Positions 1 through 9,310 of a DNA stretch of 64,000 nucleotides are shown here, piece by piece; the stretch's first letter is position 1; the number at the start of each line of letters is the position of its first letter. The notes under the pieces were generated by a model, which saw only the letters and a list, made by a program, of their open reading frames with translations, did not search any database and was not told the origin of the DNA. The DNA comes from DATEDA01 sp963789885 (GTDB lineage Bacteria > Pseudomonadota > Gammaproteobacteria > Burkholderiales > SG8-39). The stretch lies in assembly GCA_963789885.1 (NCBI GenBank), contig CAWBNB010000030.1, forward strand, positions 372,001 to 436,000, written 5' to 3'. The position numbers were made by a program, and so were the translations under genes.

Positions 1-2204
1 GGTCGAAGGAGATCGGCGTTCCCGAAGACCGCATCGCGCGCATCGGCGACAAGCCCGGCGGGACGCCGTTCCAGAGCGACAACTTCTGGCAGATGGGCGA
101 CACCGGCCCGTGCGGGCCGTGCTCCGAGATCTTCTACGACCACGGTCCCGAGGTGCCCGGCGGGCCGCCCGGCACGTCCGAGGCCGACGGCGACCGCTAC
201 GTCGAGATCTGGAACCTCGTCTTCATGCAGTTCAACCGGGACGAGTCAGGGCGGCTCAACCCGCTGCCGAAGCCGTCGGTCGACACCGGCATGGGGCTCG
301 AGCGGATCGCCGCGGTGCTGCAAGGCGTGCACTCGAACTACGAGATCGACCTCTTCCAGGACCTGATCAAGGCGGCGGCGCGCGAGACCGGCACCGAGTA
401 CCTGTCGTCGAACTCGCTGAAGGTGATCGCCGACCACATTCGCGCGTGCTCGTTCCTGATCATCGACGGCGTGATCCCGGGCAACGAGGGCCGCGGCTAC
501 GTGCTGCGCCGGATCATCCGCCGCGCGATCCGCCACGGCTACAAGCTCGGGCAGAAGCACCCGTTCTTCCATCGCCTGGTGGACGACCTCGCGAAGGCGA
601 TGGGCGGCGCCTACCCGGAGCTGCGGAACAACGCCGAGCGCGTGCGGAACGTGCTCAAGACCGAGGAGGACCGCTTCGCCGACACGCTCGAGAACGGCAT
701 GAAGGTGCTGGAAGGCGCCCTCACCCGCGAGGACAAGCTGCTCGACGGCGAGACGGTGTTCCAGCTCTACGACACTTTCGGCTTCCCGGTCGACCTCACC
801 GCCGACATCGCGCGCGAGCGCGGCGTGCGCATCGACTACGCGGGCTTCGAGGCGGCGATGGAGCGCCAGCGCGAACGCGCGCGGGCGGCCTCCAAGTTCC
901 GCGCGGGCTCCGGGGTCGAGTATGCGGGCGGGCCGACCGAGTTTCACGGCTACGACACGCTCACGCTCGAAGGCACGGTACAGGCGATCTACGTCGAGGG
1001 CGCGCAGGCGCAGGAGATCGACGCCGGCGACGCGGCGGTCGTGGTCCTCGACCGCACGCCGTTCTACGCCGAGTCGGGCGGCCAGGTGGGCGACCGGGGC
1101 GAGCTCGCCGGCGCGAACGGCACGTTCGTCGTCGAGGACACGCAGAAGATCCAGCCCGAGGTGTTCGGGCACAAGGGGGCGCTCAAGACCGGAAAGCTGC
1201 GCGTCGGGGACAAGGTGCTCGCGGCCGTCAACGGCACCGCCCGGGCGCGGACGATGTGGAACCACTCCGCCACCCACCTCATGCACGCCGCGCTGCGGCG
1301 TGTCCTCGGGCCGCACGTGCAGCAGAAGGGCTCGCTCGTCGACGCCGACAAGACGCGGTTCGACTTCTCGCACAACGAGCCGATGACCGACGGCGAGATC
1401 CGCGAGGTCGAGGCGCTCGTGAACCGCGAGATCCGCCGCAATCACGACGTCAGCGCGCGCATCATGAAGTACGACGAGGCGATCAGGTCCGGCGCGATGG
1501 CCCTCTTCGGCGAGAAGTACGGCGACGAGGTGCGCGTCCTCGGTATGGGCGACTTCTCGACCGAGCTCTGCGGCGGCACGCACGTGCGCCGCACCGGGGA
1601 TATCGGCTTCTTCAAGATCGTCTCCGAGACCGGCATCGCGGCCGGCATCCGCCGCGTCGAGGCGGTGACCGGCGAGGGCGCGCTCGACTGGGTGCAGGCC
1701 CGCGAGGCGAAGCTCGTCGAAGCGGCGGCCGCGCTGAAGACGAATCCCGAGGACGTCGCGCAGAAGATCGTGCAGATGCAGGACTCGGTGCGCGCGCTCG
1801 AGCGGGAGCTCGCCCGGCTCAAGTCGAAGATGGCGTCCTCGCAGGGCGACGAGCTCGCCGACACCGCGGCGGACGTGAGGGGCGTGAAGGTGCTCGCTGC
1901 CACGCTCGACGGCGCCGACGCGAAGACCCTGCGCGAGACCCTCGACAAGCTGAAGGATCGCCTGCGCTCGGCGGCGATCGTGCTGGCCGCGGCCGACGGT
2001 CCGAAGGTGAGCCTCGTGGCGGGCGTCACGAGCGATCTGACCGGGAAGGTGAAGGCCGGCGAGCTCGTCAACTTCGTCGCCCAGCAGGTCGGGGGCAAGG
2101 GCGGCGGCCGCGCCGACATGGCGCAGGCCGGCGGCACCGACCCGTCGAAGCTCCCCGCGGCGCTCGGCTCGGTCAGGGACTGGGTCGCGCAACGCCTGCA
2201 GTGA
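1..2204 (+). CDS. alaS: Alanine--tRNA ligase, C-terminal part (5' end outside window)
   Basis: Alanyl-tRNA synthetase charges tRNA-Ala in the cytoplasm and edits mischarged tRNA. The open frame enters at base 3 and runs to TGA at 2202-2204, about 733 residues, so roughly the first 140 residues (start of the class II catalytic core) are missing. Visible are the end of the catalytic domain (GDTGPCGPCSE), the long tRNA-recognition region, the editing-domain zinc motif HSATHLMHA, a second metal motif CGGTH, and the C-terminal DHHA1-like glycine-rich end (QQVGGKGGGR). The stop overlaps the GTG start of the next gene by four bases, so the two are probably translated together. Identification is secure; only the 5' end is absent. 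Confidence 0.97.
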   Translation, partial: SKEIGVPEDRIARIGDKPGGTPFQSDNFWQMGDTGPCGPCSEIFYDHGPEVPGGPPGTSEADGDRYVEIWNLVFMQFNRDESGRLNPLPKPSVDTGMGLERIAAVLQGVHSNYEIDLFQDLIKAAARETGTEYLSSNSLKVIADHIRACSFLIIDGVIPGNEGRGYVLRRIIRRAIRHGYKLGQKHPFFHRLVDDLAKAMGGAYPELRNNAERVRNVLKTEEDRFADTLENGMKVLEGALTREDKLLDGETVFQLYDTFGFPVDLTADIARERGVRIDYAGFEAAMERQRERARAASKFRAGSGVEYAGGPTEFHGYDTLTLEGTVQAIYVEGAQAQEIDAGDAAVVVLDRTPFYAESGGQVGDRGELAGANGTFVVEDTQKIQPEVFGHKGALKTGKLRVGDKVLAAVNGTARARTMWNHSATHLMHAALRRVLGPHVQQKGSLVDADKTRFDFSHNEPMTDGEIREVEALVNREIRRNHDVSARIMKYDEAIRSGAMALFGEKYGDEVRVLGMGDFSTELCGGTHVRRTGDIGFFKIVSETGIAAGIRRVEAVTGEGALDWVQAREAKLVEAAAALKTNPEDVAQKIVQMQDSVRALERELARLKSKMASSQGDELADTAADVRGVKVLAATLDGADAKTLRETLDKLKDRLRSAAIVLAAADGPKVSLVAGVTSDLTGKVKAGELVNFVAQQVGGKGGGRADMAQAGGTDPSKLPAALGSVRDWVAQRLQ

Positions 2205-3133
2205 CGGGAGACGCTCCCAGCGAGCTCGCGCGGACCCTCGCGGACGAAAGGTTCGTCCTCACCGCCGAGCTCTCGCCGCCGGTCGCGACCGATCCGGCCG
2301 CGTTCGTCGCCGCCGCGCAGCCGCTGCGCGGCCTGGCGACTGCGGTCAACGTGACCGACGGGGCGAGCGCCAAGGCGCATCTCTCGAGCCTGGCCGCCGC
2401 GCACTTCCTCGCGCGGGACGGCATCGAGCCGATCCTCCAGATGACCTGCCGCGACCGGAACCGCATCGCGCTGCAGGGCGATCTCCTCGGCGCGGTCGCG
2501 CTCGGGATCCGCAATATCCTGGTCCTCCGCGGCGACGATCCGTCGGCGGGCGACCAGCCCGACACGAAGCCGGTCTTCGACGTCGGCACGACGGCGGTGC
2601 TCGCGATGGCGCATCGGATGCGGACGGAGCGCAGCCTGCCGTCCGGCGCGGCGATTGCAGGCAGCGTGCCGCTTTTCCTCGGCGCAGCGGAAACGCCGAT
2701 CGATCCGCCTCCAGGCTGGCGACCGGACGGGCTGATCGCCAAGGCCGACGCCGGCGCCGATTTCGTCCAGACGCAGTTCTGCATGGACACGGGCGTCGTG
2801 CGCCGCTATGCGGCCCGGCTCCTCGAGCTCGGCGTCGCGCAGCGCGTGCCGATCCTGATCGGCGTCGCGCCGATTCCCTCGGCGCGCTCGGCGCGCTGGA
2901 TGCGGGAGAAGCTCTTCGGCACGCTGATTCCCGACGCGATCGTCGACCGTCTCGAGCGCACGGCCGATCCGAAGCGGGAGGGGCGCGCCATCTGCGTCGA
3001 GATCATCCGCGAGCTCGCGGCGATCCCCGGCATCGCCGGCGCGCACGTCATGGCGCCCCGCGACCACGCCGCGCTCGCCGACGTGCTCGCGGCGAGCGGG
3101 GTCAGCGGGAAGCAGCGCGCGCAGGCCGCCTGA
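2201..3133 (+). CDS. Methylenetetrahydrofolate reductase-like protein
   Basis: 310 residues, MTHFR (PF02219) TIM-barrel family. Members reduce 5,10-methylenetetrahydrofolate with FAD and NAD(P)H, supplying methyl groups for methionine synthesis. Support: an N-terminal strand-and-Glu segment (LTAELSPP), LQMTCRDRNR, a barrel motif NILVLRGDDP, the stretch KADAGADFVQTQFCMD typical of the substrate-binding wall, and a C-terminal GAHVMAP. GTG at 2201 is chosen because it overlaps the alaS stop (GTGA) and no ATG precedes the conserved start. Genome-defined metF is usually next to ahcY or metH, so this alaS-linked copy may be a paralogue, for example a MetF-like protein acting on another folate or methyl donor. 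Family assignment is firm, exact substrate is not. Confidence 0.85.
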   Translation: MTGDAPSELARTLADERFVLTAELSPPVATDPAAFVAAAQPLRGLATAVNVTDGASAKAHLSSLAAAHFLARDGIEPILQMTCRDRNRIALQGDLLGAVALGIRNILVLRGDDPSAGDQPDTKPVFDVGTTAVLAMAHRMRTERSLPSGAAIAGSVPLFLGAAETPIDPPPGWRPDGLIAKADAGADFVQTQFCMDTGVVRRYAARLLELGVAQRVPILIGVAPIPSARSARWMREKLFGTLIPDAIVDRLERTADPKREGRAICVEIIRELAAIPGIAGAHVMAPRDHAALADVLAASGVSGKQRAQAA

Positions 3134-3140
3134 TCTTCAC

Positions 3141-3157
3141 CGCGCGCGAGGCGCGCG
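3141..3157. terminator. Bidirectional hairpin between convergent genes
   Basis: Inverted repeat CGCGCGC/GCGCGCG with loop GAG lies in the 28-bp gap between the stop of the MTHFR-like gene and the stop of the minus-strand Bug gene. Placement between two converging genes suits a shared terminator. There is no clear U-run, so termination strength is uncertain. Confidence 0.5.
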
Positions 3158-3161
3158 CGCC

Positions 3162-4121
3162 TTACTCCAGGGCGACGTTGAGGTCGCGGATCACCCTGCC
3201 CCACTTGTCCGACTCGGCGCGGATGTAGGTCCCGAAGTCGCCAGGCGTGCTCCCGACCACGATGAAGCCCTGGCCGGCGAGACGCTCGCGGAGGTCGGGC
3301 CGCGCGAGCGCCTTCGCGGTCTCCGACGCGAGCCTTGCCACGACCGACTGGGGCGTTCCCGCCGGCACGAGCATGCCGACCCACGATTGCGCCTCGAACC
3401 CCGCGAGCGTGTCGGCCACCGTAGGCACCTGCGGCAGTTGCGGCGCGCGCTCCCGGCCCGCGAGCCCGAGCGCCTTGAGCTTGCCGCCGCGGACGTGCGG
3501 GGCCACGAGCGGCATCGAGATGAACGCAAACCCGACCTGACCGCCGAGGAGATCGTTGATGAGCGGCGCGCCGCCCTTGTACGGCACGTGGATCGCCTCG
3601 TAGCCCCCGCGCTGCGCGAGGAGCAGCGCCGCGAGATGCCCGGAGTTGCCGGTGCCGGTCGAGCCGAACGCCACCTTGCCGCGCTGTGCCTTCGCGTACT
3701 CGACGAGCTCGCCGACGTTCGCGGGCGGGAAGCTCATCGCACCGACGAGCAGCAGCGGCGACTGCACCATCAGGCTCACCGGCTCGAAGGCCTTGAGCGG
3801 ATCGTAGGGCAGGTTCTTGTACAGGTGGTGGTTCACCGCGTGGTTGTCGAACACGACCAGCACCGTGTGGCCGTCCGGCACGGCGCGCGCCGCTTCGGCG
3901 GTGCCGATCGTGCCGCCGGCCCCGGACTTGTTCTCGACCAGGACCGGCTGCCCGAGCGACTCGGCGAGCGCTGGCGTGACGATGCGCGCGACGAGATCCG
4001 TGGTGCCGCCGGCAGGGTAGGGCACGATCACGCGCACCGGCTTCGTCGGAAAGGTCTGCGCCAGCGCCGCGGGCGCAATGGCGAGCGAGGCGAACAGGCA
4101 GACCGCGATCGTCGTTCTCAT
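3162..4121 (-). CDS. Bug/TctC-family periplasmic binding protein
   Basis: 319 residues. Bug (TctC-like) proteins are periplasmic receptors for carboxylates and other small ligands, very abundant in Burkholderiales and often without a linked transporter. The N-terminus is a signal peptide (MRTTIAVCLFASLAIAPAAL, cleavage near AQT). The mature part shows the family start YPTKPVRVIVPYPAGGTTD-like pattern, the SAGGT/AGGT loop, FGSTGTGNSGHLAALLL and PYKGGAPLINDLLGGQ, all in the usual order. The start is the ATG at 4121, preceded by a strong AGGAGGAGCC ribosome site and overlapping the stop of the upstream acyltransferase by four bases (ATGA). No TctA/TctB partner lies nearby, so its job may be sensing or sharing a remote permease. 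Ligand unknown. Confidence 0.9.
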   Translation of the reverse strand: MRTTIAVCLFASLAIAPAALAQTFPTKPVRVIVPYPAGGTTDLVARIVTPALAESLGQPVLVENKSGAGGTIGTAEAARAVPDGHTVLVVFDNHAVNHHLYKNLPYDPLKAFEPVSLMVQSPLLLVGAMSFPPANVGELVEYAKAQRGKVAFGSTGTGNSGHLAALLLAQRGGYEAIHVPYKGGAPLINDLLGGQVGFAFISMPLVAPHVRGGKLKALGLAGRERAPQLPQVPTVADTLAGFEAQSWVGMLVPAGTPQSVVARLASETAKALARPDLRERLAGQGFIVVGSTPGDFGTYIRAESDKWGRVIRDLNVALE

Positions 4122-5068
4122 GGCTCCTCCTCGAGCTGCGCCGTGCCGCGCTTCGGCTTGTTCCGCACGTAGACGGGCGGCGCGCCGGGGGGTCGCCGCC
4201 GGAAGCGAGCATAGCCCCACCAGTACTGCGCGGGAAACCGGCGGATGCATTCCTCCAGCCCGCGATTGAGCGCCGCGCATGCGCGCGCGTCGTCCGGGTC
4301 CGCGACGTCCGGCGGCGCGGGCACGACGTGCAGCACGAATCCGCGTCCCCAGCTCAGCCGCTCGGCGAACACGTAGACCACGACCGCGCCGGTGCGGCGC
4401 GCGAGGCGCGACGCGAGCACCGGCGTGTGCGCCATGATCCCGAAGAACGGCGCGAACGCGCCGCTGCCCTCGGGCGGATCCTGGTCGGGGAGGACGCCGA
4501 CGGCGCCGCCCTCGTGCAGCGCTTGCAGCAGCGCGCGCACGCCGCTCCGGTCGCTCGGCACGAGCCGCGCGCCGAACCGCTCCCGCCCGCGCTTCATCAC
4601 GTCGTCCCACGCGTCGTTCTGCGGCCGGTACATCGAGACCATCGGATGGCGGCGCGAATAGTCGAGGCCGGCGAGCTCCCAGGCACCGAGGTGCGGCGAC
4701 GCTCCGATCAGGCCCCGGCCGCGGGCGAGAAGCCGCGCGAGCTCGTCCGCGCCCCGCACCTCGCGCACGAGCCCGGCGACCCGCGCCGCGGGCCCCGACC
4801 AGAAGATCGGCAGCTCGGCGAGCGTCTTGCCCGACTCCACCAGCGTGCGGAACACGAGGCGCTCCTGCGCGAGGCGTCCGAGCTCCGGCAGGCAGCGCTC
4901 GATGTGGAAGCGCGTCCGGCGCGTGAACCGGTTCGGCACGAGCCACGCGAGCGCGCCGATCGTCGCGCCGATCGCGTGCGCGAGCGGCAGGGGCAGGCGG
5001 GCGGCGCGTCGGTAGAGGAACTGGAGCACGTGGTCCGCGAACGGTCCGGTCGGTCGGGCGGCGATCAT
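4118..5068 (-). CDS. LpxL/HtrB-like lipid A acyltransferase
   Basis: 316 residues, bacterial lipid A biosynthesis acyltransferase family (PF03279). These inner-membrane enzymes transfer a secondary acyl chain from acyl-ACP onto lipid A precursors. Key features seen: an amphipathic/hydrophobic N-terminus, the catalytic H(x4)D/E-type box in SPHLGAWELAG (His-Leu-Gly-Ala-Trp-Glu), RPQNDAWDD, and the later VGVLPDQDPPEGSGAFAPFFG segment matching the family block after the acceptor site. It is promoter-proximal to the Bug gene and overlaps it by four bases. Whether it acts on Kdo2-lipid IVA or another lipid cannot be told from sequence. Confidence 0.85.
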   Translation of the reverse strand: MIAARPTGPFADHVLQFLYRRAARLPLPLAHAIGATIGALAWLVPNRFTRRTRFHIERCLPELGRLAQERLVFRTLVESGKTLAELPIFWSGPAARVAGLVREVRGADELARLLARGRGLIGASPHLGAWELAGLDYSRRHPMVSMYRPQNDAWDDVMKRGRERFGARLVPSDRSGVRALLQALHEGGAVGVLPDQDPPEGSGAFAPFFGIMAHTPVLASRLARRTGAVVVYVFAERLSWGRGFVLHVVPAPPDVADPDDARACAALNRGLEECIRRFPAQYWWGYARFRRRPPGAPPVYVRNKPKRGTAQLEEEP

Positions 5069-5127
5069 AGCGTGCGACCGGGCACGCGCGGGCTGGTATA
5101 GTCGCCGCGACTCGAACGGAGGCCTCC

Positions 5128-5517
5128 ATGACCGTGCGCGGAACGGCTCGCGCGGTGCGCGCCCTTGCCGCAGGCGCGCTCGCTTTGCTTGCTATGGGCG
5201 CGGCGCAGGCGCAAGCGCCGATCGAAACCACGACGCCCGCCGGCGACCGGATCCTGTTGTATCCCGATGGCCGCTGGGAGTACGCCGACCCCGCGAAGCG
5301 CGCCGCGATGCCGAAGCCGGCAGCACCGGCCGCCGCGGCCCCGGCCGCGGCGACACCGCAGAGCGCGAGCGCGGCTCCGGCCGCCGCCGGCGCGACCCCG
5401 GTTGCCGCGGGCGCGTGTCCGCCCGATTCGCAGGGCCATCTCTTCTGGCTCGGGCGCTGCGTGCCGCCGGGCGACAAGGACTACAACCGCGGCTCCCTGA
5501 GCGGCAAGGGCCGCTGA
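5128..5517 (+). CDS. Small secreted protein, Ala/Pro-rich linker
   Basis: 129 residues, family not recognised. A signal peptide covers roughly residues 1-29 (AALLAMGAAQA then QAP). The mature N-terminus TPAGDRILLYPDGRWEYAD resembles short beta repeats of the type seen in SH3-like or WD-like periplasmic modules. Residues 57-93 are a low-complexity Ala/Pro/Thr linker, and the C-terminus has two cysteines (ACPPD and GRCVPPGD) that could form a disulfide. It sits divergently from the acyltransferase gene and 3 bp upstream of the next small membrane protein, so the two are probably co-transcribed. Function unknown. Confidence 0.7.
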   Translation: MTVRGTARAVRALAAGALALLAMGAAQAQAPIETTTPAGDRILLYPDGRWEYADPAKRAAMPKPAAPAAAAPAAATPQSASAAPAAAGATPVAAGACPPDSQGHLFWLGRCVPPGDKDYNRGSLSGKGR

Positions 5518-5520
5518 GCG

Positions 5521-5946
5521 ATGCGAGTGGTCGGCGTCGTCCTGGGCGTGATGGTCCTCGTGGCCGGCTACTTCTGGGCCGTGCTCAGCTGGAACTACTC
5601 GACCGGCGAGCGGGCGGGCTGGGTCCAGAAGTTCTCGAAGAAGGGCTGGCTCTGCAAGACCTGGGAAGGGGAGATGGCCATGGTGTCCATGCCCGGCTCC
5701 ACGACCGAGAAATTCTTCTTCACCGTGTGGGACGACGCGGTCGCCGAGCGCATCAACAAGGCAATGGGCAAGCGCGTGTCGCTCCACTACGACGAGAAGG
5801 TGGGGCTGCCGACGTCGTGCTTCGGCGAGACGCGCCACTACGTGACCGCGGTGACCCAGGTCGAGGAAATCCCGCTCGCGCCGGGCATCGTCGTGCCGAC
5901 GCCGCGACCGCCGCCGGCCGAGCCTCCGCCCGCGCCGGCGAAGTGA
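5521..5946 (+). CDS. Small membrane-anchored protein of unknown function
   Basis: 141 residues, no family recognised with confidence. One N-terminal transmembrane segment (about residues 2-23, VVGVVLGVMVLVAGYFWAV) is followed by a soluble domain with the pattern GERAGWVQKFSKKGWLCKTWEGE, a hydrophobic FFFTVWDD strand and two cysteines (near residues 45 and 100). The C-terminus is proline-rich. Similar short proteins in betaproteobacteria are listed as hypothetical, with a possible role in envelope homeostasis that I cannot support here. It directly follows the secreted protein gene and precedes the ModA-like gene by 28 bp, suggesting one operon. Confidence 0.7.
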   Translation: MRVVGVVLGVMVLVAGYFWAVLSWNYSTGERAGWVQKFSKKGWLCKTWEGEMAMVSMPGSTTEKFFFTVWDDAVAERINKAMGKRVSLHYDEKVGLPTSCFGETRHYVTAVTQVEEIPLAPGIVVPTPRPPPAEPPPAPAK

Positions 5947-5974
5947 CGTTGTCGAAACCGCGGGAGGAGACTCC

Positions 5975-6754
5975 ATGAACCGGCTGCGGAGACCCGATCG
6001 CGCGACCGTCGCTACGGCGGTGGCGCTTGCCATTGCCGTTTTCGCGGCGGCGCCGGTAAGCGCGGCCGAGATCGTCATTCTGAGCGCCGGCGCCGCCCAG
6101 TCGCCGCTGAAGGCGGCGTTGCCGGCCTTCGAGAACCGCACCGGGCACAAGGTCAACATCGCGTTCGCACCTGCCGGCGAGATCGCACGCCGCGTGGGCG
6201 CGGGCGAGGTGTTCGATCTCCTCATCATCCCGGCGGAGGGCGTCGACGGCTACGAGAAGCAGGGCAAGGTCGTGCCGGGGAGCCGGGCGCCGCTCGGGAA
6301 GGTCGGGATCGGCGTGGCGGTGAACGAACGCGCGCCGTCCCCCGACATCGCCACGCCCGAGGCGTTCAAGCAGGCGCTGCTCGCGGCGAAGTCGGTCGTG
6401 TACATCGATCCGGCGCGCGGGACGAGCGGGAAGCACTTCGCGGGGGTGCTGCAGCAGCTCGGCATCGCCGACGCGGTCAACGCTAAGGCGCAGCTCGGTT
6501 CCGGCGGCTATGTCGTGGCGCCGGTCGGGCGCGGCGAGATCGAGCTCGGCGTCCACCAGATCAGCGAGATCCTGCCGGTGCCGGGGGTGAAGCTGGTCGG
6601 GCCGTTGCCGCCGGCGCTGCAGAAGTGGACGGTCTACACCGCCGTCGCGATGCCCGGCGCGAAATCGCCGGACGCGGCGCGCGACCTCGTGGCGTTCCTC
6701 ACGAGCGCAGAGGCGCAGGCGCTGTTCGCGCCGAAGGGATTCGCCGCGCCTTAG
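5975..6754 (+). CDS. ModA-like extracellular substrate-binding protein
   Basis: 259 residues, type 2 periplasmic binding protein of the molybdate-binding (PBP2_ModA-like) group. The first about 30 residues form a signal peptide (VFAAAPVSAAE). The mature protein has LSAGAAQSPLKAALPAFENRTG and FAPAGEIARRVGAGE, the ligand-loop arrangement seen in ModA relatives, then DPARGTSGKHFAGVLQQLGI and a C-terminal DLVAFLTSAEAQALFAPKGF block typical of the family. No modB/modC permease genes are adjacent, so it may be an orphan receptor, and many such stand-alone relatives do not bind molybdate. Its stop overlaps the stop of the convergent AAA+ gene by four bases. Ligand assignment is open. Confidence 0.82.
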   Translation: MNRLRRPDRATVATAVALAIAVFAAAPVSAAEIVILSAGAAQSPLKAALPAFENRTGHKVNIAFAPAGEIARRVGAGEVFDLLIIPAEGVDGYEKQGKVVPGSRAPLGKVGIGVAVNERAPSPDIATPEAFKQALLAAKSVVYIDPARGTSGKHFAGVLQQLGIADAVNAKAQLGSGGYVVAPVGRGEIELGVHQISEILPVPGVKLVGPLPPALQKWTVYTAVAMPGAKSPDAARDLVAFLTSAEAQALFAPKGFAAP

Positions 6755-7749
6755 AAGCCGATCCGGGCTTTGCGCGCGCTGCGGGAGCCGGCGAGGTCCT
6801 CCACCTCGATCTCGTCGTGCCCGGCGAGCTTCGCGTTGCCGAACGCGGCGAGGATCGTCCGCCGCATCTCGCGCGGGCTGAGCGTGGCGAGCCGGTCGAG
6901 GACGTCCGGGTCGATCCGCTCGGGGAACTGCCGGCCCCAGTCGTGAGAGCCCCGGATCTCGTCGTAGATCGCCTGCGCGATCTTCATCGCGCCTTCGTGG
7001 TCCGGCGGATCGATCTCGTAGACGTTCATCCGGTTGAGGATCGGCTCCGGGATGCGCGCCGCGTCGTTCGCGGTCGCCACCCAGAACGCGTTCGAGGCGT
7101 CGATCGGGATCTCCACGAACTCGTCGATGAACGCGCGCGCGGTGTCGGTCTCGAGCAGCGAGTAGAGCGCGCCGAGCGGGTCGTACTGCGAGTCGCCGGT
7201 CGCCTTGTCGATCTCGTCGACGACGAGGAGCGGGTTCGCGTACTGCCCGTTGAGGAAGGTCTCGAACACCTTGCCCGGCTTCGAGTTCTTCCACTGCGAG
7301 GACGAGCCCGACAGGATCCAGCCGGCGGTGAGCGAGCTCATCGAGACGAAGCCGAACCCGGTGCCGAGGAGGTCGGCGATCCGGCGCGCGAAGTGCGTCT
7401 TGCCGATGCCCGGGTCGCCGAGGAGCAGCATCGGCGCGAGCTCGAGCGGGTCCGACGACGAGGCGCAGAGCGCAATCTGCTTCTTCACGTCGTCGAGCAC
7501 CTCACCGAAGTTGGGCAGCGCGTCGTACAGGTGCGCCATCGCGGGGACGCCGGCGGGCTTCACCGTGAGGCGGGTGCCGCCCGCCTTCAGCATCTTTTCG
7601 TAGGTGGTCTTGAGCGCGTCGTTCGCGCTCGCCGGGAGCTCCGCGAGCGCTCGGTCCACGACCTCGACGTCGTAGACCTCCTTGAATCCCCCGATCGGGA
7701 TGTCCACCGTCTTCCGCGTCACCGCGGGCAGGTTGGTCTTCGCCGGCAT
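6751..7749 (-). CDS. AAA+ ATPase, single domain
   Basis: 332 residues. Walker A GDPGIGKT is at residues 111-118 and Walker B LLVVDEID at about 174-181, followed by a sensor-1 type WVATAND and an arginine-rich ILNRMNVYEI second region homology. This arrangement resembles the ATPase core of Lon and related chaperone-type AAA+ proteins, but there is no protease domain, so it is not Lon. The first about 80 residues form a separate N-terminal region. No partner protein (VWA domain, protease) is adjacent. The gene converges on the ModA-like gene, with overlapping stop codons. Function beyond ATP-driven remodelling is unknown. Confidence 0.85.
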   Translation of the reverse strand: MPAKTNLPAVTRKTVDIPIGGFKEVYDVEVVDRALAELPASANDALKTTYEKMLKAGGTRLTVKPAGVPAMAHLYDALPNFGEVLDDVKKQIALCASSSDPLELAPMLLLGDPGIGKTHFARRIADLLGTGFGFVSMSSLTAGWILSGSSSQWKNSKPGKVFETFLNGQYANPLLVVDEIDKATGDSQYDPLGALYSLLETDTARAFIDEFVEIPIDASNAFWVATANDAARIPEPILNRMNVYEIDPPDHEGAMKIAQAIYDEIRGSHDWGRQFPERIDPDVLDRLATLSPREMRRTILAAFGNAKLAGHDEIEVEDLAGSRSARKARIGF

Positions 7750-7946
7750 TTCGCGCTACCTCCATGGCCAGGAGATCATCCGGGCCGTGCGTCGAAATTA
7801 GCACGCTGCGCCCCGGCCCTTCAATGGATCTCGAAGCAGGAAGCGCGCCCATGCCGCGGCGCATGGCGGGGAAACGACGCGCGCTGGCACCGGCCGGGTG
7901 TGCGCCCGCATTGGCAGCCGCGACGCCCGCCTGCTAACGGCCGGAC

Positions 7947-7976
7947 TTGCCAGATCCCCGGCCGGCGTGCTTGAAT
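7947..7976 (+). promoter_or_regulatory. Candidate sigma-70 promoter for the aroG leader
   Basis: TTGCCA (7947-7952) and TTGAAT (7971-7976) are separated by 18 bp. They lie about 20 bp before the ATG of the Phe leader peptide, which is where a leader promoter must be. The hexamers match consensus 4/6 or less, so this is a positional prediction. Confidence 0.4.
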
Positions 7977-7996
7977 GCAGATCGACGAGCCAGACG

Positions 7997-8065
7997 ATGT
8001 ACGGCACCTTCGCTTTCGGGTTCTTTTTCTTCTTTCCCCGGCCGCTGGCGGAGGGACCCGGTTAA
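7997..8065 (+). CDS. Phenylalanine-rich leader peptide of the aroG attenuator
   Basis: 22-codon open frame reading MYGTFAFGFFFFFPRPLAEG-PG then TAA. Seven of residues 5-13 are Phe, five in a row (8021-8035), plus one Tyr at residue 2. The layout closely resembles the E. coli pheA leader (FFFAFFFTFP), although the gene is too short to be called automatically. It ends just before a terminator-type hairpin and about 100 bp upstream of a DAHP synthase. When charged tRNA-Phe is scarce a ribosome should stall in the Phe run, so the peptide serves as a sensor and not as a product. Start: the only ATG in frame, with a weak GACGAG-like ribosome site. Confidence 0.88.
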   Translation: MYGTFAFGFFFFFPRPLAEGPG

Positions 8066-8125
8066 GCTCGACCCGACAGGATCCCGAAAAACCGCCAGCA
8101 CCGTATGGGCTGGCGGTTTTGTTTT
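8044..8125 (+). promoter_or_regulatory. Transcription attenuator (antiterminator and terminator) of aroG
   Basis: Three mutually exclusive segments are visible. Segment 2, GCTGGCGG (8044-8051), lies inside the leader peptide near its stop. Segment 3, CCGCCAGC (8092-8099), is its perfect complement. Segment 4, GCTGGCGG (8109-8116), is identical to segment 2, so 3 can pair with 2 (antiterminator) or with 4. The 3:4 hairpin extends to a 12-bp stem (8088-8099 with 8109-8120), has a 9-nt loop and is followed by GTTTTC, a rho-independent terminator. A ribosome completing the leader would cover segment 2 and allow termination. One stalled at Phe codons would leave it free, giving read-through. Confidence 0.87.
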
Positions 8126-8164
8126 CTGGACCGCGCGCGAACGTGAAACCTCGAGAGGCACCCC

Positions 8165-9306
<1,142 letters not shown>

Positions 9307-9310
<4 letters not shown>

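Noticed and set aside
110..2200. Long plus-strand frame ahead of the MTHFR gene
   Set aside because: Arg-rich shadow of alaS in another frame; only the part from 2201 is coding.
246..3067. Long minus-strand frames over alaS and the MTHFR-like gene
   Set aside because: Antisense shadow frames of high-GC genes, no conserved motif or ribosome site.
6751..7749. Assignment of the AAA+ gene as Lon protease
   Set aside because: Has Walker motifs but no Ser-Lys protease domain and wrong length.
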